A stretch of 64,000 nt of DNA. Source: Streptomyces sp. WAC08241 (GTDB lineage Bacteria; Actinomycetota; Actinomycetes; Streptomycetales; Streptomycetaceae). A program made the position numbers and the translations under genes. Below the pieces are notes generated by a model. The model was given only the letters and a program-made list of their open reading frames with translations. It made no database searches and was not told where the DNA came from. Of the stretch, positions 10,063 to 20,068 are shown piece by piece. The DNA is taken from the NCBI GenBank assembly GCA_007858575.1, contig CP042279.1, forward strand, positions 5,520,501 to 5,584,500. Direction: 5' to 3'. Numbering within the stretch: position 1 is the first letter of the stretch; each line of letters begins with the position of its first letter.

Positions 10063-10228
10063 AGCTAATCCAGCCCTCTCCGTCTGTCCCGACCGCACCC
10101 ATGGGTGGTCCGGCGGTGTGTGCTGTTCGCGCATACGCTACCGGCCCCGGGAAGGCGTTCCGCCCGGGGCCGGTAGTTGATACCCGACCGGTACCTGGCC
10201 CGTGCCGGACCGGGACCGGGTGGGAAGA

Positions 10229-11690
10229 TCAGCCCCGGGTCTTCAGGACCGCCTTCATCACGGCCTTCGCGATCGGGGCGGCCAGACCGCCACCGCTGAT
10301 GTCCTCGCGGTTGGTGCCCGCCGAGTCCTCGACGATGACGGCGACCGCGACCGGGGAGCCCTCGGCGGTCTTCGCGTACGAGATGAACCAGGCGTAGGGG
10401 CGCTTGGCGTTCTTCTCGCCGTGCTGGGCCGTACCCGTCTTGCCGCCGACCTTCACGCCGTCCATCTTCAGGTCGGCGTTGCCGCCGGTGCCCTCGGTGA
10501 CGACGTTCTCCATCATCTGCTGGAGCTTCTGGGCGGTCTCCTGCGAGACCGGGCGGCTCATCTCCTCCGGCTCGTTCTGCTTGATCAGGTCGAGGTTGGG
10601 GGCGCGGAGCTGGTCGATCATGTACGGCTTCATCAGCTTGCCGTCGTTGGCGATCGCCGCCGTGACCATCGCCATCTGGAGCGGGGTGGTCGCGGTGTTG
10701 AACTGGCCGATGGAGGAGAGCGCGTTGCCGCCGCGGTCGGCCTTCTTGTCGTAGACGGAGGCGGCGGAGCGGACCGGGGTGAACTGCTCGGCGTTGAAAC
10801 CGAACTTCTCGGCCATCTCGACCATCTTGTCGCGGCCGACGTCGTCGCCGAGCTTCGCGAAGACCGAGTTGCAGGAGATCTCCAGCGCCCGGTTCAGACT
10901 GGCGTTCGCGCAGCCGCTGGCGTGGTTGACCATCTCCTTGTTGGAGAGCGGGATCTTCCAGCCCTCGGGCGTCTTGGTCGGCGCGTTGATGTCGCTGACC
11001 TTGCCGTTCTCCAGCGCGGCGGCGGCGGTGACGACCTTGAAGACGGAACCGGGCGGGTAGATCTCGCGGAGCGCCCGGTTCAGCTTCGGCTTGTTCTTGT
11101 CCTTCTCCAGCGCGACCCAGGCCTTCTCGTCCTTGCTGGAGTAGCCGGCGAAGGAGGAGGGTCGTACGAGGGGTGGAGGCCATCGCCAGGATCTTGCCGG
11201 TCTTCGGCTCGATGGCGACGACGGCGCCGGTGTTGTCGCCGAGGCCCTCGAAGGCGGCCTTCTGCGCGGCGCCGTTCAGGGTGGTGACGACGTCGCCGCC
11301 CTTCTTCTCACCGGTGAACATGGCGAGGGTGCGGTCGAAGAAGAGCCGGTCGTCGTTGCCGGTGAGGATGCCGTCCTCGATCTTCTCGATCTGGTTGGCG
11401 TCGTAGGCCTGCGAGGCGTAGCTGGTGACCGGGGCCCACATGGGGCCGTCGATGTAGGTCCGCTTGTACTTGTAGTACTCGTTCTTGGAGTCGACGGAGC
11501 CGGTGATCGGCTTGCCGTCGACGATGATGTTGCCGCGCTCGTTGGCGTACCGCTCGATCCGGACGCGGGTGTTCTTCGCGTGCGTGGTCAGCTCGTCGGA
11601 ACGGACGAACTGCACCCAGTTGTCCCGCAGGAGCAGGGCGAGGATGAGCAGGCCGCAGAAGATCGCGACCCGCCGCAGCGGCTTGTTCAC
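10229..11690 (-). CDS. pbpA: Class B penicillin-binding protein PbpA
   Basis: A peptidoglycan transpeptidase of about 490 residues, membrane-anchored by RRVAIFCGLLILALLL. The start is GTG 11690. The transpeptidase motifs are SVFK in YPPGSVFKVVTA (acylated Ser), SCN in EISCNSVFAKLG and KTGTAQ near the C-terminus. One indel near 11160 separates the N-terminal from the catalytic part. In mycobacteria and Streptomyces PbpA pairs with the SEDS protein encoded just upstream (RodA/FtsW), and PbpA is a PknB substrate; all three genes are together here. Confidence 0.93.
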
Positions 11691-11706
11691 GGACGGACCA
11701 CCTGGG

Positions 11707-13128
11707 TCATCTCGGCGTCGGGGACGGGGCGGGCGCGGGCGCGGGACGGCGCGCGGTGTCGCTGATCCGGATCAGGATGCCGATCAGGGCCCAGTTGGCG
11801 ATCACGGAGGAACCGCCGTACGCGAGGAACGGCATGGTCATGCCGGTGAGCGGGATGAGTCCCAGGACACCGCCGGCGACGACGAAGATCTGGAGCGCGA
11901 AGGCGCCGGAGAGGCCCATCGCGAGCAGCTTGCCGAAGGGGTCGCGGGCGGCGAGGGAGGTGCGGATGCCGCGCTCGACGATCAGCCCGTAGAGGAGCAG
12001 GAAGACCATCACACCGGTGAGGCCGAGCTCCTCGCCGACGGTGGCGAAGATGAAGTCGGAGTTGGCGGCGAAGCCGATGAGGTCGGAGTTGCCCTGGCCG
12101 AGGCCGGTGCCGAGGATGCCGCCGGAACCGAAGGACATCAGGACCTGGGTCATCTGGTCACAGGCGTACGCCATGTTGCTGCCGGCAGGCGCCGTCTTCA
12201 GGCACTCGAAGGGATCGAGCCAGGCCGCCACACGCGACTGGACGTGACTGGCGAAGGAGCTGACGGCGACCGCGCCGCCCGCGGCCATCAGCAGACCCAT
12301 GACGATCCAGCTCGTTCGCTCGGTCGCCACGTACAGCATGATCACGAACATGCCGAAGAACAGCAGCGAGGTGCCGAGGTCGTTCTCGAAGACCAGGATG
12401 AGGAGGCTGACCGCCCAGATCGTCAGGATCGGGCCGAGGTCACGGCCACGGGGCAGGTAGAGCCCCATGAAGCGGCGGCTGGCCAGGGCCAGGGCGTCCC
12501 GCTTCACCATCAGGTAACCCGAGAAGAACACCGCCAGGACCAGCTTGGCGAACTCTCCGGGCTGGATCGAGAAGCCGCCGACCCGGATCCAGATCTTGGC
12601 GCCGAAGCTGTCCGTGCCGAGGCCCGGCACGAGCGGCAACAGCAGCAGGACGAGGGCGACCACCATGGAGATGTACGTGTAGCGCTGGAGGACCCGGTGG
12701 TCCTTGAGCAGCACCAGCACGCCCACGAACATGGCGATGCCGATCGCCGAGTACATCATCTGGCTCGGGGCGTCCGGGCTGAAGCTCTTGTAGAGCCGCA
12801 TCGAGGTGGCGATCAGCCGCGGCGACTGGTCGAGCCGCCAGATCAGCACCAGGCCCATGCCGTTCAGCAGGGTCGCCAGGGGCAGCAGCAGCGGGTCCGC
12901 GTACGGGGCCCACTTGCGGACCACCAGGTGCGCGACGCCCGCGAGGAGGGCGAGGCCGAGTCCGTACCCGAGCATGCCGGCCGGGACCTTGCCGTCGATG
13001 GCCAGGCCGACGTTGAGGTACGCGAACACCGGGATGACGACGGCGAACGCGAGCAGCGCCAGCTCGGTGTTGTGACGGCTCGGCGCCTCGATCGCGCCGA
13101 TGGTGGTCGTGTTGGTGACAACGCTCAT
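11707..13128 (-). CDS. rodA: SEDS family peptidoglycan glycosyltransferase (RodA/FtsW)
   Basis: An intact polytopic membrane protein of about 473 residues that polymerises lipid II into glycan strands and pairs with PbpA. About ten hydrophobic helices are visible. SEDS motifs include LIWRLDQSPR, GAKIWIRVGGFSIQPGEFAK (before the catalytic Asp loop), FENDLGTSLLFFG, GQGNSDLIGFAANSDFIF, GEELGLTG and MPFLAYGGSS. The Ala/Pro-rich C-terminus ends at 11707; a lost base there could extend it to overlap the pbpA start. It is probably not the sporulation FtsW of the dcw cluster, judging by the neighbours. Confidence 0.9.
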   Translation of the reverse strand: MSVVTNTTTIGAIEAPSRHNTELALLAFAVVIPVFAYLNVGLAIDGKVPAGMLGYGLGLALLAGVAHLVVRKWAPYADPLLLPLATLLNGMGLVLIWRLDQSPRLIATSMRLYKSFSPDAPSQMMYSAIGIAMFVGVLVLLKDHRVLQRYTYISMVVALVLLLLPLVPGLGTDSFGAKIWIRVGGFSIQPGEFAKLVLAVFFSGYLMVKRDALALASRRFMGLYLPRGRDLGPILTIWAVSLLILVFENDLGTSLLFFGMFVIMLYVATERTSWIVMGLLMAAGGAVAVSSFASHVQSRVAAWLDPFECLKTAPAGSNMAYACDQMTQVLMSFGSGGILGTGLGQGNSDLIGFAANSDFIFATVGEELGLTGVMVFLLLYGLIVERGIRTSLAARDPFGKLLAMGLSGAFALQIFVVAGGVLGLIPLTGMTMPFLAYGGSSVIANWALIGILIRISDTARRPAPAPAPSPTPR

Positions 13129-13154
13129 GGTGGTGAAAGGCCCCCTACGGGTGC

Positions 13155-14637
13155 TTACTGCTTGCCGCAGTTCGAGGCTAGCTTCTGCTCCTCCCCGGTG
13201 AGGGTGGGACCCGGGGACGGAGCGGCTGTGGTGGGCTTGGAGTCGGGGGTGGCGGTGCCGTCCGGCTTCTGGACCGGCGGCTTGCTCGCCTGGTCGGCGG
13301 CCTTCTCGGCGGCGGCGCGGCGCTGCTCGGTCTTCTTGCAGGCGGAGGCCTGCACGGCCAGCTCGGTGATCTTCGTCTCGGCCTTGCCGAGGCTGCCGCC
13401 CGCGATCGTCTCCTCGACCTGCTTCCGCTGGTAGGCGGGGAGGTACTTGAGTTCGATCTCGGGGTGGTCCTTCTCCACCTTCGACAGCGAGACCCACGCC
13501 AGGTCCTGGCTGATGCCCTGGTAGAGCGCCACGTGCTGGTCCTTGGACCCCACGAAGTACTGGGTCTGCGTCCAGCGCCAGCCGCCGTACAGGCCGCCGC
13601 CGAGGAGCGCGAGGACCAGGACGAGGAAGAAGCAGCGCTTGAGCCACCTGCGGCCCTTGCGGGGCTTGACGAAGTCGTCTTCGGTGTACGACTCGAAGGC
13701 CTCCGGGGCATCCCGTCGTAGTCCTGGCCGTCGCCGCTGCCGGGCGGGCCGAAGCCGCCGGCCGGAGGCTGCCGGGCGGCGTGGCGGCCGAGCCCGGAGG
13801 CACGGCCGGCCGGGGTCTGCATGGCCCCGCCGTCGTTGAGCTGGGCCTGGTTCTCGGCGACCGCGCCCACGATGACCGGGGTGTCGCTGAGGTGACCGGC
13901 GAGGGTGTCGCCGCCGTCGACGTCGAGGACGTCGGCGACGATCACCGTGATGTTGTCGGGGCCGCCGCCGCGCAGCGCGAGCTGGATCAGCTCCTGCACG
14001 GTCTCCTGCGGGCCCTGGTAGCTGGCGAGGGTGTCCTCGAGGGTCTGGTGTGAGACCACGCCGGACAGGCCGTCGGAACAGATCAGGTAGCGGTCGCCGG
14101 CCCGGACCTCGCGGATGGAGAGGTCGGGCTCGACGTGGTCGCCGCTGCCGAGCGCGCGCATGAGGAGCGAGCGCTGCGGGTGGGTGGTGGCCTCTTCCTC
14201 GGTGATCCGGCCCTCGTCGACGAGCCGCTGGACCCAGGTGTGGTCCTGGGTGATCTGGGTGAGGACGCCGTCGCGGAGCAGATAGGCGCGCGAGTCGCCG
14301 ACGTGCACCAGACCGAGCCGCTGGCCGGTCCACAGAAGGGCGGTGAGCGTGGTGCCCATGCCCTCCAGTTGCGGGTCCTCCTCGACCATCATCCGCAGTT
14401 GGTCGTTGGCGCGCTGCACCGCCGTACCGAGCGAGGTGAGGATGTCGGAGCCGGGGACGTCGTCGTCGAGCGTGACGAGGGTGGAGATCACCTCGGAGGA
14501 GGCGACTCGCCGGCGGCCTGGCCGCCCATGCCGTCGGCGATGGCGAGTAGGCGGGGCCCGGCGTAGCCGGAGTCCTCGTTGCCCTCGCGGATCATGCCCT
14601 TGTGCGAGCCCGCGGCGAATCGCAGCGACAGAGTCAT
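13155..14637 (-). CDS. pstP: PP2C-type Ser/Thr phosphatase PstP
   Basis: A membrane-anchored phosphatase of about 490 residues that dephosphorylates PknB and its substrates. PP2C metal-binding motifs: GMIREGNEDSGY, AIADGMGGQAAGE, HVGDSRAYLLRDG, LICSDGLSGVV and GGPDNITVIV. After a Gly-rich linker one helix (CFFLVLVLALLGGGLYGGW) leads to an extracytoplasmic domain of about 150 residues (QTQYFVGSKDQHVALYQGI) and a Pro/Ala tail. Indels near 14505 and 13710. Start ATG 14637. It completes the kinase-phosphatase pair with pknB. Confidence 0.92.
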
Positions 14638-14814
14638 GCGCACCTGCCCTGTCGACGCTGCATCGGGGTACAGCCGGTCTCGACCCACACTGCCCACCCT
14701 CCGGTCGCTCCGGTCACTTCGGTCGCTCCGGACGCTTCGGCCGGGAGCGCGGCACGTCCCGAGGCGGGGACCGTCCCGGCTTGCTCGCTCGCTCGCGCCT
14801 CTTCATGATGTGCA

Positions 14815-15338
14815 CTACTTCCGCAGCTCGATGACGGTCTTGCCGATGCGGATCGGCGCGCCCAGCGGAATCGGCGTGGCGGTGGTGAGGCGGGCCCGGT
14901 CGAGGTACGTGCCGTTGGTGGACCCGAGGTCCTCGACGATCCACTGGCCGTCCCGGTCGGGGTAGATCCGGGCGTGCCTGCTGGAGGCGTAGTCGTCGTC
15001 GAGGACGATCGTCGAATCGTGCGCCCGGCCCAGCGTGATCGTCTGGCCCTGGAGGGCGACGGTCGTGCCGGTGAGGGTGCCCTCGGAGACGACGAGCTTG
15101 GTCGGGGCGCCGCGGCGCTGGCGGCCGCCACCCGCGTTCTGCTGCTGGCCGCGCTGCTGCGGGGCGCGGACGCCTGGCGCGCGGCCTGCTGGGGCCGCGC
15201 CTCCTGGCGCCGCGAACCGCGCTGGGTGACCCGCGTACCGAAGAGGTCACTGCGGATGACCTGGACGGCCACGATGACGAACAGCCACAGAACGGCCAGG
15301 AAACCCAACCGCATGACCGTCAGGGTCAGCTCTGACAT
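14815..15338 (-). CDS. fhaB: FHA domain protein FhaB (FipA-like)
   Basis: About 174 residues. An N-terminal helix (MRLGFLAVLWLFVIVAVQVI) anchors it; a Gln/Arg-rich linker follows and the C-terminal FHA domain binds phosphothreonine. The FHA core, in the corrected frame, has GRAHDSTIVLDDDYASSRHA and EDLGSTNGTYLD, including the Arg, Ser and Asn that contact phospho-Thr. One indel near 15180 separates linker and domain. In mycobacteria FhaB/FipA links PknB-type signalling to FtsZ and division. The 177 bp between its stop and pstP hold repeated CGGTCGCTCCGG-like units. Confidence 0.88.
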
Positions 15339-15348
15339 TGCCCCCGCT

Positions 15349-16187
15349 TCACCCTTCGGCTTGCCGGTAAACGATGGTGGTGTTGCCCACGACGATCCGC
15401 GAGCCGTCGCGGAGCGTAGCGCGGGTGGTGTGCTGCCCGTCCACCACGATGCCGTTGGTGGATCCCAGATCCTGGATCGTCGAGGGCGTTCCGGTCCGGA
15501 TCTCGCAGTGCCGGCGGGAGACGCCGGGATCGTCGATCCTCACGTCCGCGTCGGTGCTGCGGCCGAGGACCAGGGTCGGGCGCGAGATCTGGTGGCGGGT
15601 GCCGTTGATCTCGATCCAGCGGCGCACCTGGGTGCCCGCTCCGCCGTGGGTGGCGGGGCCGGGCATGGCGCCGGGATGGCCCGCGGCGGCCTGCGGCCGC
15701 TGCCCGGGCGCGCCGGGAGGCGGTGCGGCGGGCATGGGCGGGGCGCCGGCCGGGGGTACCCGTAGCCGTCGCGGCCCTGCTGTCCGCCCGCGGGCGGCTG
15801 GGGCTGTGACGTACTCGACGCCAGCGTGCGGCTGCGGACGCGGTACAGGCCGGTGTCGAGGTCCTCGGCCTTCTCCAGGTGGACCTTGATCGGTCCCATG
15901 AAGGTGTACCGCTGCTGCTTGGCGTAGTCCCTGACCAGGCCGGCGAGCTCGTCGCCGAGCTGGCCGGAGTAGGGACTGAGGCGCTCGTAGTCCGGTGTGC
16001 TCAGCTCGACGATGAAGTCGTTGGGCACGACGGTCCGCTCGCGGTTCCAGATCTGCGCGTTGTTGTCGCACTCGCGCTGGAGCGCGCCGGCGATCTCGAC
16101 GGGCTGGACCTCGGACTTGAAGACCTTGGCGAAGGTGCCGTTGACCAGACCTTCGAGACGCTGCTCGAAACGCTTCAGGACTCCCAT
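15349..16187 (-). CDS. fhaA: FHA domain protein FhaA with DUF3662 domain
   Basis: About 280 residues. The start ATG 16187 follows a perfect GGAGG. Residues 1-120 form the DUF3662 domain (GVLKRFEQRLEGLVNGTFAKVF, truncated here; IAGALQRECDNNAQIW; NDFIVELSTPDYERL). A Gly/Pro/Gln-rich linker follows, broken by an indel near 15763. The C-terminal FHA domain has LVLGRSTDADVRI, GVSRRHCEIR and DLGSTNGIVVDG. In mycobacteria FhaA binds phosphorylated MviN (MurJ) pseudokinase and PknB to control wall synthesis. It is the first gene of the fhaA-fhaB-pstP-rodA-pbpA-pknB operon. Confidence 0.92.
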
Positions 16188-16681
16188 GGGGCACCTCCTC
16201 CGTCGTTGTCGTCCTGGTACTGCTTACTGATCGTATCCACGCGTCGGGAAATCGGCTGGTTCCCCTTCTCTGCCCTGTGGACGAGTGTCACCTCTCACAG
16301 GTTGCCCCCACGGATCGTAGAGGCGGCCTGTGGACAGTGTCCCGCACCCGGCTGTGGAAGTGAGGGCTCGGTCCGGGGTCCGGGCGGTCCGTCCCCGTTC
16401 CTCCCTCTCCCCGGGTCCTCCTGTCCCCATCCCTCCCCGCCCTCTCCTTCCTCTCCTCCCCCTCTTCCTGCCCTCTCCCGCCCTCTTCCTGTCCTCTCCC
16501 CGCCCTCTTCCGCTCCGCCCTACCCCCGTCCGCCCTCCTGTCACTCCCTCCCTCCGGACACCTTGGTCTCCGCGAGCGGAGCCGAAACAACGGATGTGAA
16601 TCCACGGTCTGCGACGTGCTAATCTTCTGATGTCGCCAGGCGCTCCCACCGAAAAGTGAGAGGGTCCGGAGCACACCCAAT
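16188..16681. other. Non-coding gap with polypyrimidine tract
   Basis: This 494-bp gap before tRNA-Leu presumably holds the fhaA operon promoter (leftward) and the tRNA promoter (rightward). From about 16395 to 16555 the + strand is almost purely C and T, with repeats of CCCTCTTCCTGTCC type. Two one-mismatch DnaA boxes sit at 16276-16284 and 16329-16337 (both - strand). I see no convincing gene; open frames there show no ribosome site and no coding-type third-position bias. Confidence 0.6.
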
Positions 16682-16766
16682 GCGCGGGTGGCGGAATAGG
16701 CAGACGCGCTGGATTCAGGTTCCAGTGCCCGAAAGGGCGTGGGGTTCAACTCCCCCTCGCGCACCA
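16682..16766 (+). tRNA. tRNA-Leu (CAG anticodon)
   Basis: 85 bases including an encoded CCA. The acceptor stem pairs GCGCGGG with CTCGCGC (one G-U). The anticodon stem CTGGA/TCCAG holds the loop TTCAGGT, so the anticodon is CAG, reading CUG, the commonest leucine codon here. A long variable arm (TGCCCGAAAGGGCG) marks a class II tRNA, and GGGGTTCAACTCCCC is the T arm. No integrated element is attached to its 3' end. Confidence 0.97.
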
Positions 16767-16794
16767 GGAGCAACGCTCCAGCAGTACCGATGAG

Positions 16795-16834
16795 AAGGTC
16801 GGCACCATGAAGATGGTGTCGGCCTTCTTGTTTT
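16795..16834 (+). terminator. Intrinsic terminator after tRNA-Leu
   Basis: A 14-bp stem (16795-16808 with 16813-16826, two G-U pairs) has a GAAG tetraloop and is followed by CTTGTTTT. This is a classic rho-independent terminator 28 bases beyond the tRNA. Confidence 0.88.
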
Positions 16835-16990
16835 CCCGGCGCATGGGGCCCGGCGTCCTGGCGCCTGATCTCCTGGCGTCCGGCATCTGGCGTCCCGGTG
16901 TGAGGTACTCCACAGGTCGCGACCTTCGTCGTGGGCGGGTGGGACGAAAGAGGGAAGGCCGACGGCGGGGCCCGTGCCTAGGGTGCGGGC

Positions 16991-18763
16991 GTGGACGCTA
17001 TGTCGAAGTCGGGGACCGGGGTTCGTACGGGATCGGGGCCGCACTCGCCACCGGGTGGGCCTGGTTCAGGTGCCCGGGCAGTGGTCGGGGCGCCGGACCA
17101 CCGGTGAGGTGGCGCTCGCCGTGGTCGTGGCGCTGCTCGGCGCCGGGACCGAGGAACTGCTGGGCGGTGCGGGGTGGCGGCTGGCGGGGTCGCCGCCGGT
17201 GCCGCCGTGCTGTCGCTGCTGCGGCGGCGGCTCCCCGCGGGCGTGCTCGTCCTGACGGCGGCGCTCTCCCCCTTCGTCGCCGGGTTCGGGCCGCTGCTGC
17301 TCGTGGTCGGCTGGTCGGCCGGCCGGTACATCGCGAGCGCCGGGCGGGCGCTGGCCGCGTTCATCGCCGCCTTCGTCCTCGACGTCGGGGGACGCTCGTG
17401 GACACCTGGGACCGGCAGCGGCTCTTCACCGTCGTCTTCATGGCGACCCTCTACTACCTGGGGACCATCCTGGCCCCCGCCCTCGCCCACCGTTACTGGA
17501 CCCAGCGGCGGACCCTGCTGCACGCGCTCCAGGAGCGCAACGCCCAACTGCTTCGCGAGCGGACCATGGTGGTCTGGCAGGCGCGGCTGCGGGAGCGCCA
17601 GCGCATCGCCCAGGACATGCACGACAGCCTCGGGCACCAACTGGCCCTGATCGCCGTGCACACGGGAGCCCTGGAGGTGGACCGGGAGCTGAGCGAGCGG
17701 CAGCGTGAGGTGGTCGGCGTCCTGCGGAACGCCTCGGTGACCGCGATGCACGAACTGAGGGAGGTCGTCGGGATACTCCGCGACGGCGTCGGTCCGGCCG
17801 GCGGGCAGGCGGCGGCGCCCGCGCCCGCGGGGGACGAGACGGGGCGGGCGGCCCGGGGATCGCCGGCATCGAAGGGCTGGTGGCGGCGGCCCGGGCGGCC
17901 GGCACCGAGGTCGGGCTGCGGCGCGCGGGGAGGAGCGCCCGCTCGCGCCGGCGGCCGACCACGCCGCGTACAGGATCGTGCAGGAGGCCCTGACCAACGC
18001 CTACAAGTACGCGCCGGGGGCGCCGATCGGCGTCGAACTCCGCTACGAGCCGGACGCCTTCGTGGTCGAGGTCGTCAACGAGGAGCCGGTGGGCGGGCCC
18101 GGTGAGGACGTGGTGAGCGGCGGGCAGGGGCTGACCGGCCTCGCCGAGCGGGCCCGGCTGGTGGGCGGCATGTGTCACGCGGGGCCGGCCGACGCCGGCG
18201 GGTTCCGGGTGGCCGGGATGCTGCCGTACGGGGCGGCGCCGGTCGCGGAGGCGGTGCCTTTGGTCGACGCGGCCGACGACTTCCGGCAGCAGACCACGAA
18301 GCCGCTGGTGGGCGATGGTCGTCCGGTCGTGGTCGGACCGGCCGACTGGACTTTCACCGAGCGGGAGTTGGCGATGGCGATGCGTGGGGGCAGGGGCACG
18401 GGCAGAGGGGTCGCGCTGGGGTGCGGGATCGCGTTCGCGGCGCTCGTCCTGCTCCTGGTGGCGGGCTTCGGCCTCTACTTCCTGATGGGTTCGCTGGAGA
18501 AGGGGATGATCGAACCCTCGGAGTACGAGGCGGTGAAGATCGGGGCGAGCGAGAAGGAGGTCCGCGACCGACTGCCCTCGGGCGACTCGATAGCCACGGT
18601 GGGCCTCCAGGGTTCGGGGCCCGCGCAGCCGGAAGGGGCCGACTGCCTGGTGCTGTTGTCCTCGGAGACGAGCGAGAACTGGAACGAGGAGCCCGTTTTC
18701 CGGTTCTGCTTCAAGGACGGCAAGCTGATCGAGAAGAAGTCGTACACGGCCGAGCAGCGGTAG
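16991..18763 (+). CDS. Sensor histidine kinase with C-terminal membrane helix and extra domain
   Basis: About 590 residues read across five indels (near 17097, 17205, 17395, 17856, 17932). The N-terminal half has four or five helices (EVALAVVVALLGAGTEEL, LVLTAALSPFVAGFGPLLLV, FTVVFMATLYYLGTILAPAL). HisKA_3 follows: RERQRIAQDMHDSLGHQLAL with phospho-acceptor His, then the ATPase region with N box EALTNAYKYAPG and G box GQGLTGLAERARL. Unusually the frame runs on without stop into PADWTFTERELAMAMRGG, a further helix (CGIAFAALVLLLVAGFGLYFL) and about 80 residues (YEAVKIGASEKEVRDRLP, two Cys) that recall BamE-like lipoprotein folds. Partner regulator lies 35 bp downstream. Confidence 0.82.
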
Positions 18764-18798
18764 CGCGGCCGCTCGTACCGGAGCCGTGGGGAGAAGCT

Positions 18799-19455
18799 GT
18801 GGCAGGGCAGCCCATCAGGGTCGTGATCGCGGACGACGAGCCGCTGATCAGGGCCGGGATCCGGATGATCCTCAACTCGGACCCGGAGATCCAGGTCGTC
18901 GGGGAGGCGGCCGACGGGCGGGCGGCGGTCGAGGCGGCGCGGGCGCACGCGGCCGACGTGGTGCTGCTCGACATCCAGATGCCGGTCCTCGACGGCCTCT
19001 CGGCGCTGCCGGAGCTGCGGCGGGCGGTGCCCGCGGCCCGGGTCGTCGTCCTGACGACCTTCGGCGAGCGGGAGAACGTCCTGCGGGCCCTCGAGTACGG
19101 GGGTGCGGGGTTCCTGCTCAAGGACACGGCGCCCGCGGAGCTGATCGGGGCCGTGCGGGCGGCCGCGGCGGGGACGCGTACCTGTCGCCGGCGGCGACCC
19201 GGCACGTGGTGGAGCGGCTCGCCAGGGGCCGGAGGCGGCCCGGGCCGAGGAGGCCCGGGGCGGGTGGCGGCGCTGAGCGAGAAGGAGCGGGACGTCCTGG
19301 CACTGCTCGGGGAGGGGCTCTCCAACGCGGACGCGGGGAAGCGGCTGCACATGAGCGAGGGCACGGTGAAGACGTACGTGAGCCGGATCCTGGCCAAGCT
19401 GGACTGCGAGAACCGCGTCCAGGCGGCGCTGCTCGCGCGGGACGCGGGGTTGTAG
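18799..19455 (+). CDS. NarL/LuxR-type response regulator
   Basis: About 219 residues, start GTG 18799 after GGGGAGAAG. Receiver domain: IADDEPLIRAG with the acidic pair, phospho-acceptor Asp in VVLLDIQMPVLDG, Thr in VVLTTFGERENV and Lys in GFLLKDTAP. The C-terminal LuxR helix-turn-helix: ALSEKERDVLALLGEGLSNA and MSEGTVKTYVSRILAKL. Two compensating indels near 19172 and 19245 scramble the linker; the other frame gives the expected DAYLSPAATRHVVERLA. It forms a cognate pair with the kinase upstream; targets are unknown. Confidence 0.92.
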   Translation: MAGQPIRVVIADDEPLIRAGIRMILNSDPEIQVVGEAADGRAAVEAARAHAADVVLLDIQMPVLDGLSALPELRRAVPAARVVVLTTFGERENVLRALEYGGAGFLLKDTAPAELIGAVRAAAAGTRTCRRRRPGTWWSGSPGAGGGPGRGGPGRVAALSEKERDVLALLGEGLSNADAGKRLHMSEGTVKTYVSRILAKLDCENRVQAALLARDAGL

Positions 19456-19502
19456 GGGCTCCTGGTAGGGGAGGCGCGGGGCCGAAGGAGCGGGGCGGGC
19501 CG

Positions 19503-19967
19503 TCAGGGGAGGGGTGGTCCGGGAGGTCGTCCGTGCCGGCGTCGTTGTAGCGCAGCAGGTACGCGGCGAAGCGGGCGAGGTCCTCGGCCGACCAGTCCTT
19601 GAGGCGCTCCTGATAGGCGGCCCTGCGGTTCGTCCGGGCCGAGGCGAGGACCTTCGTGCCCTCCTCCGTGGCGTGCAGGACCTGTACGCGGTGGTCGTCG
19701 GGGCCGGTCGGCGTTCCACGAAGCCGAGCTTCTCCAGACCGGCGAGCTGGCGGCTGACCGTCGACTTGTCCAGCAGGTAGTGGGCCGCGAGGTCGGTCGC
19801 GCGGCAGCCGTGCCGCTCCTCGATGTGGGCGAGGAGCGTGTACGAGACGAGCGGGAGCTCGGGTGGACCCGGGCCGCCGCGGCGCGGGCCCGGCGGGCGA
19901 AGGCCGTCAGCTCGCGCTGGATGACGTCCAGGGACGTCTCGCGGGGTGGTTCGGTGCCGCCGGTCAT
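19503..19967 (-). CDS. MarR family transcriptional regulator
   Basis: About 155 residues from ATG 19967 (MTGGTEPPRETSLDVIQREL). In corrected frames the winged helix reads PLVSYTLLAHIEERHGCRAT, DLAAHYLLDKSTVSRQLAGL and EKLGFVERRP, followed by DDHRVQVLHATEEG (wing) and helices LKDWSAEDLARFAAYLLRY that form the dimer. Indels near 19858, 19690 and 19515. Divergent from the membrane protein at 20069, with a dyad operator between; by analogy it represses both itself and that gene. Confidence 0.85.
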   Translation of the reverse strand: MTGGTEPPRETSLDVIQRELTAFARRARAAAARVHPSSRSSRTRSSPTSRSGTAAARPTSRPTTCWTSRRSAASSPVWRSSASWNADRPRRPPRTGPARHGGGHEGPRLGPDEPQGRLSGAPQGLVGRGPRPLRRVPAALQRRRHGRPPGPPLP

Positions 19968-20017
19968 GGGGGCTCTCGTCGTCGTGCGGGCGCTGTTCGC
20001 CCCTCACGGCCTTTTAG

Positions 20018-20046
20018 CTGTATAGTACAACGGTTCTTTAGTTGTA
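20018..20046. promoter_or_regulatory. Probable MarR operator
   Basis: In an AT-rich gap between divergent genes lies CTGTATAGTACAA (20018-20030), a near-perfect dyad of the TTGTA-N3-TACAA type common for MarR proteins. Its right arm also pairs with GTTGTA at 20041-20046. Overlap with both promoters is expected from position. Confidence 0.6.
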
Positions 20047-20068
20047 AAAGCCAACCATGGAGGTCTCG

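Noticed and set aside
16330..16599. Short open frames in the polypyrimidine tract
   Set aside because: They reflect the C/T run, lack ribosome sites and show no recognisable protein features.
16682..16766. tRNA-Leu as an integration site
   Set aside because: No integrase gene and no repeated copy of the tRNA 3' end is visible in the window.
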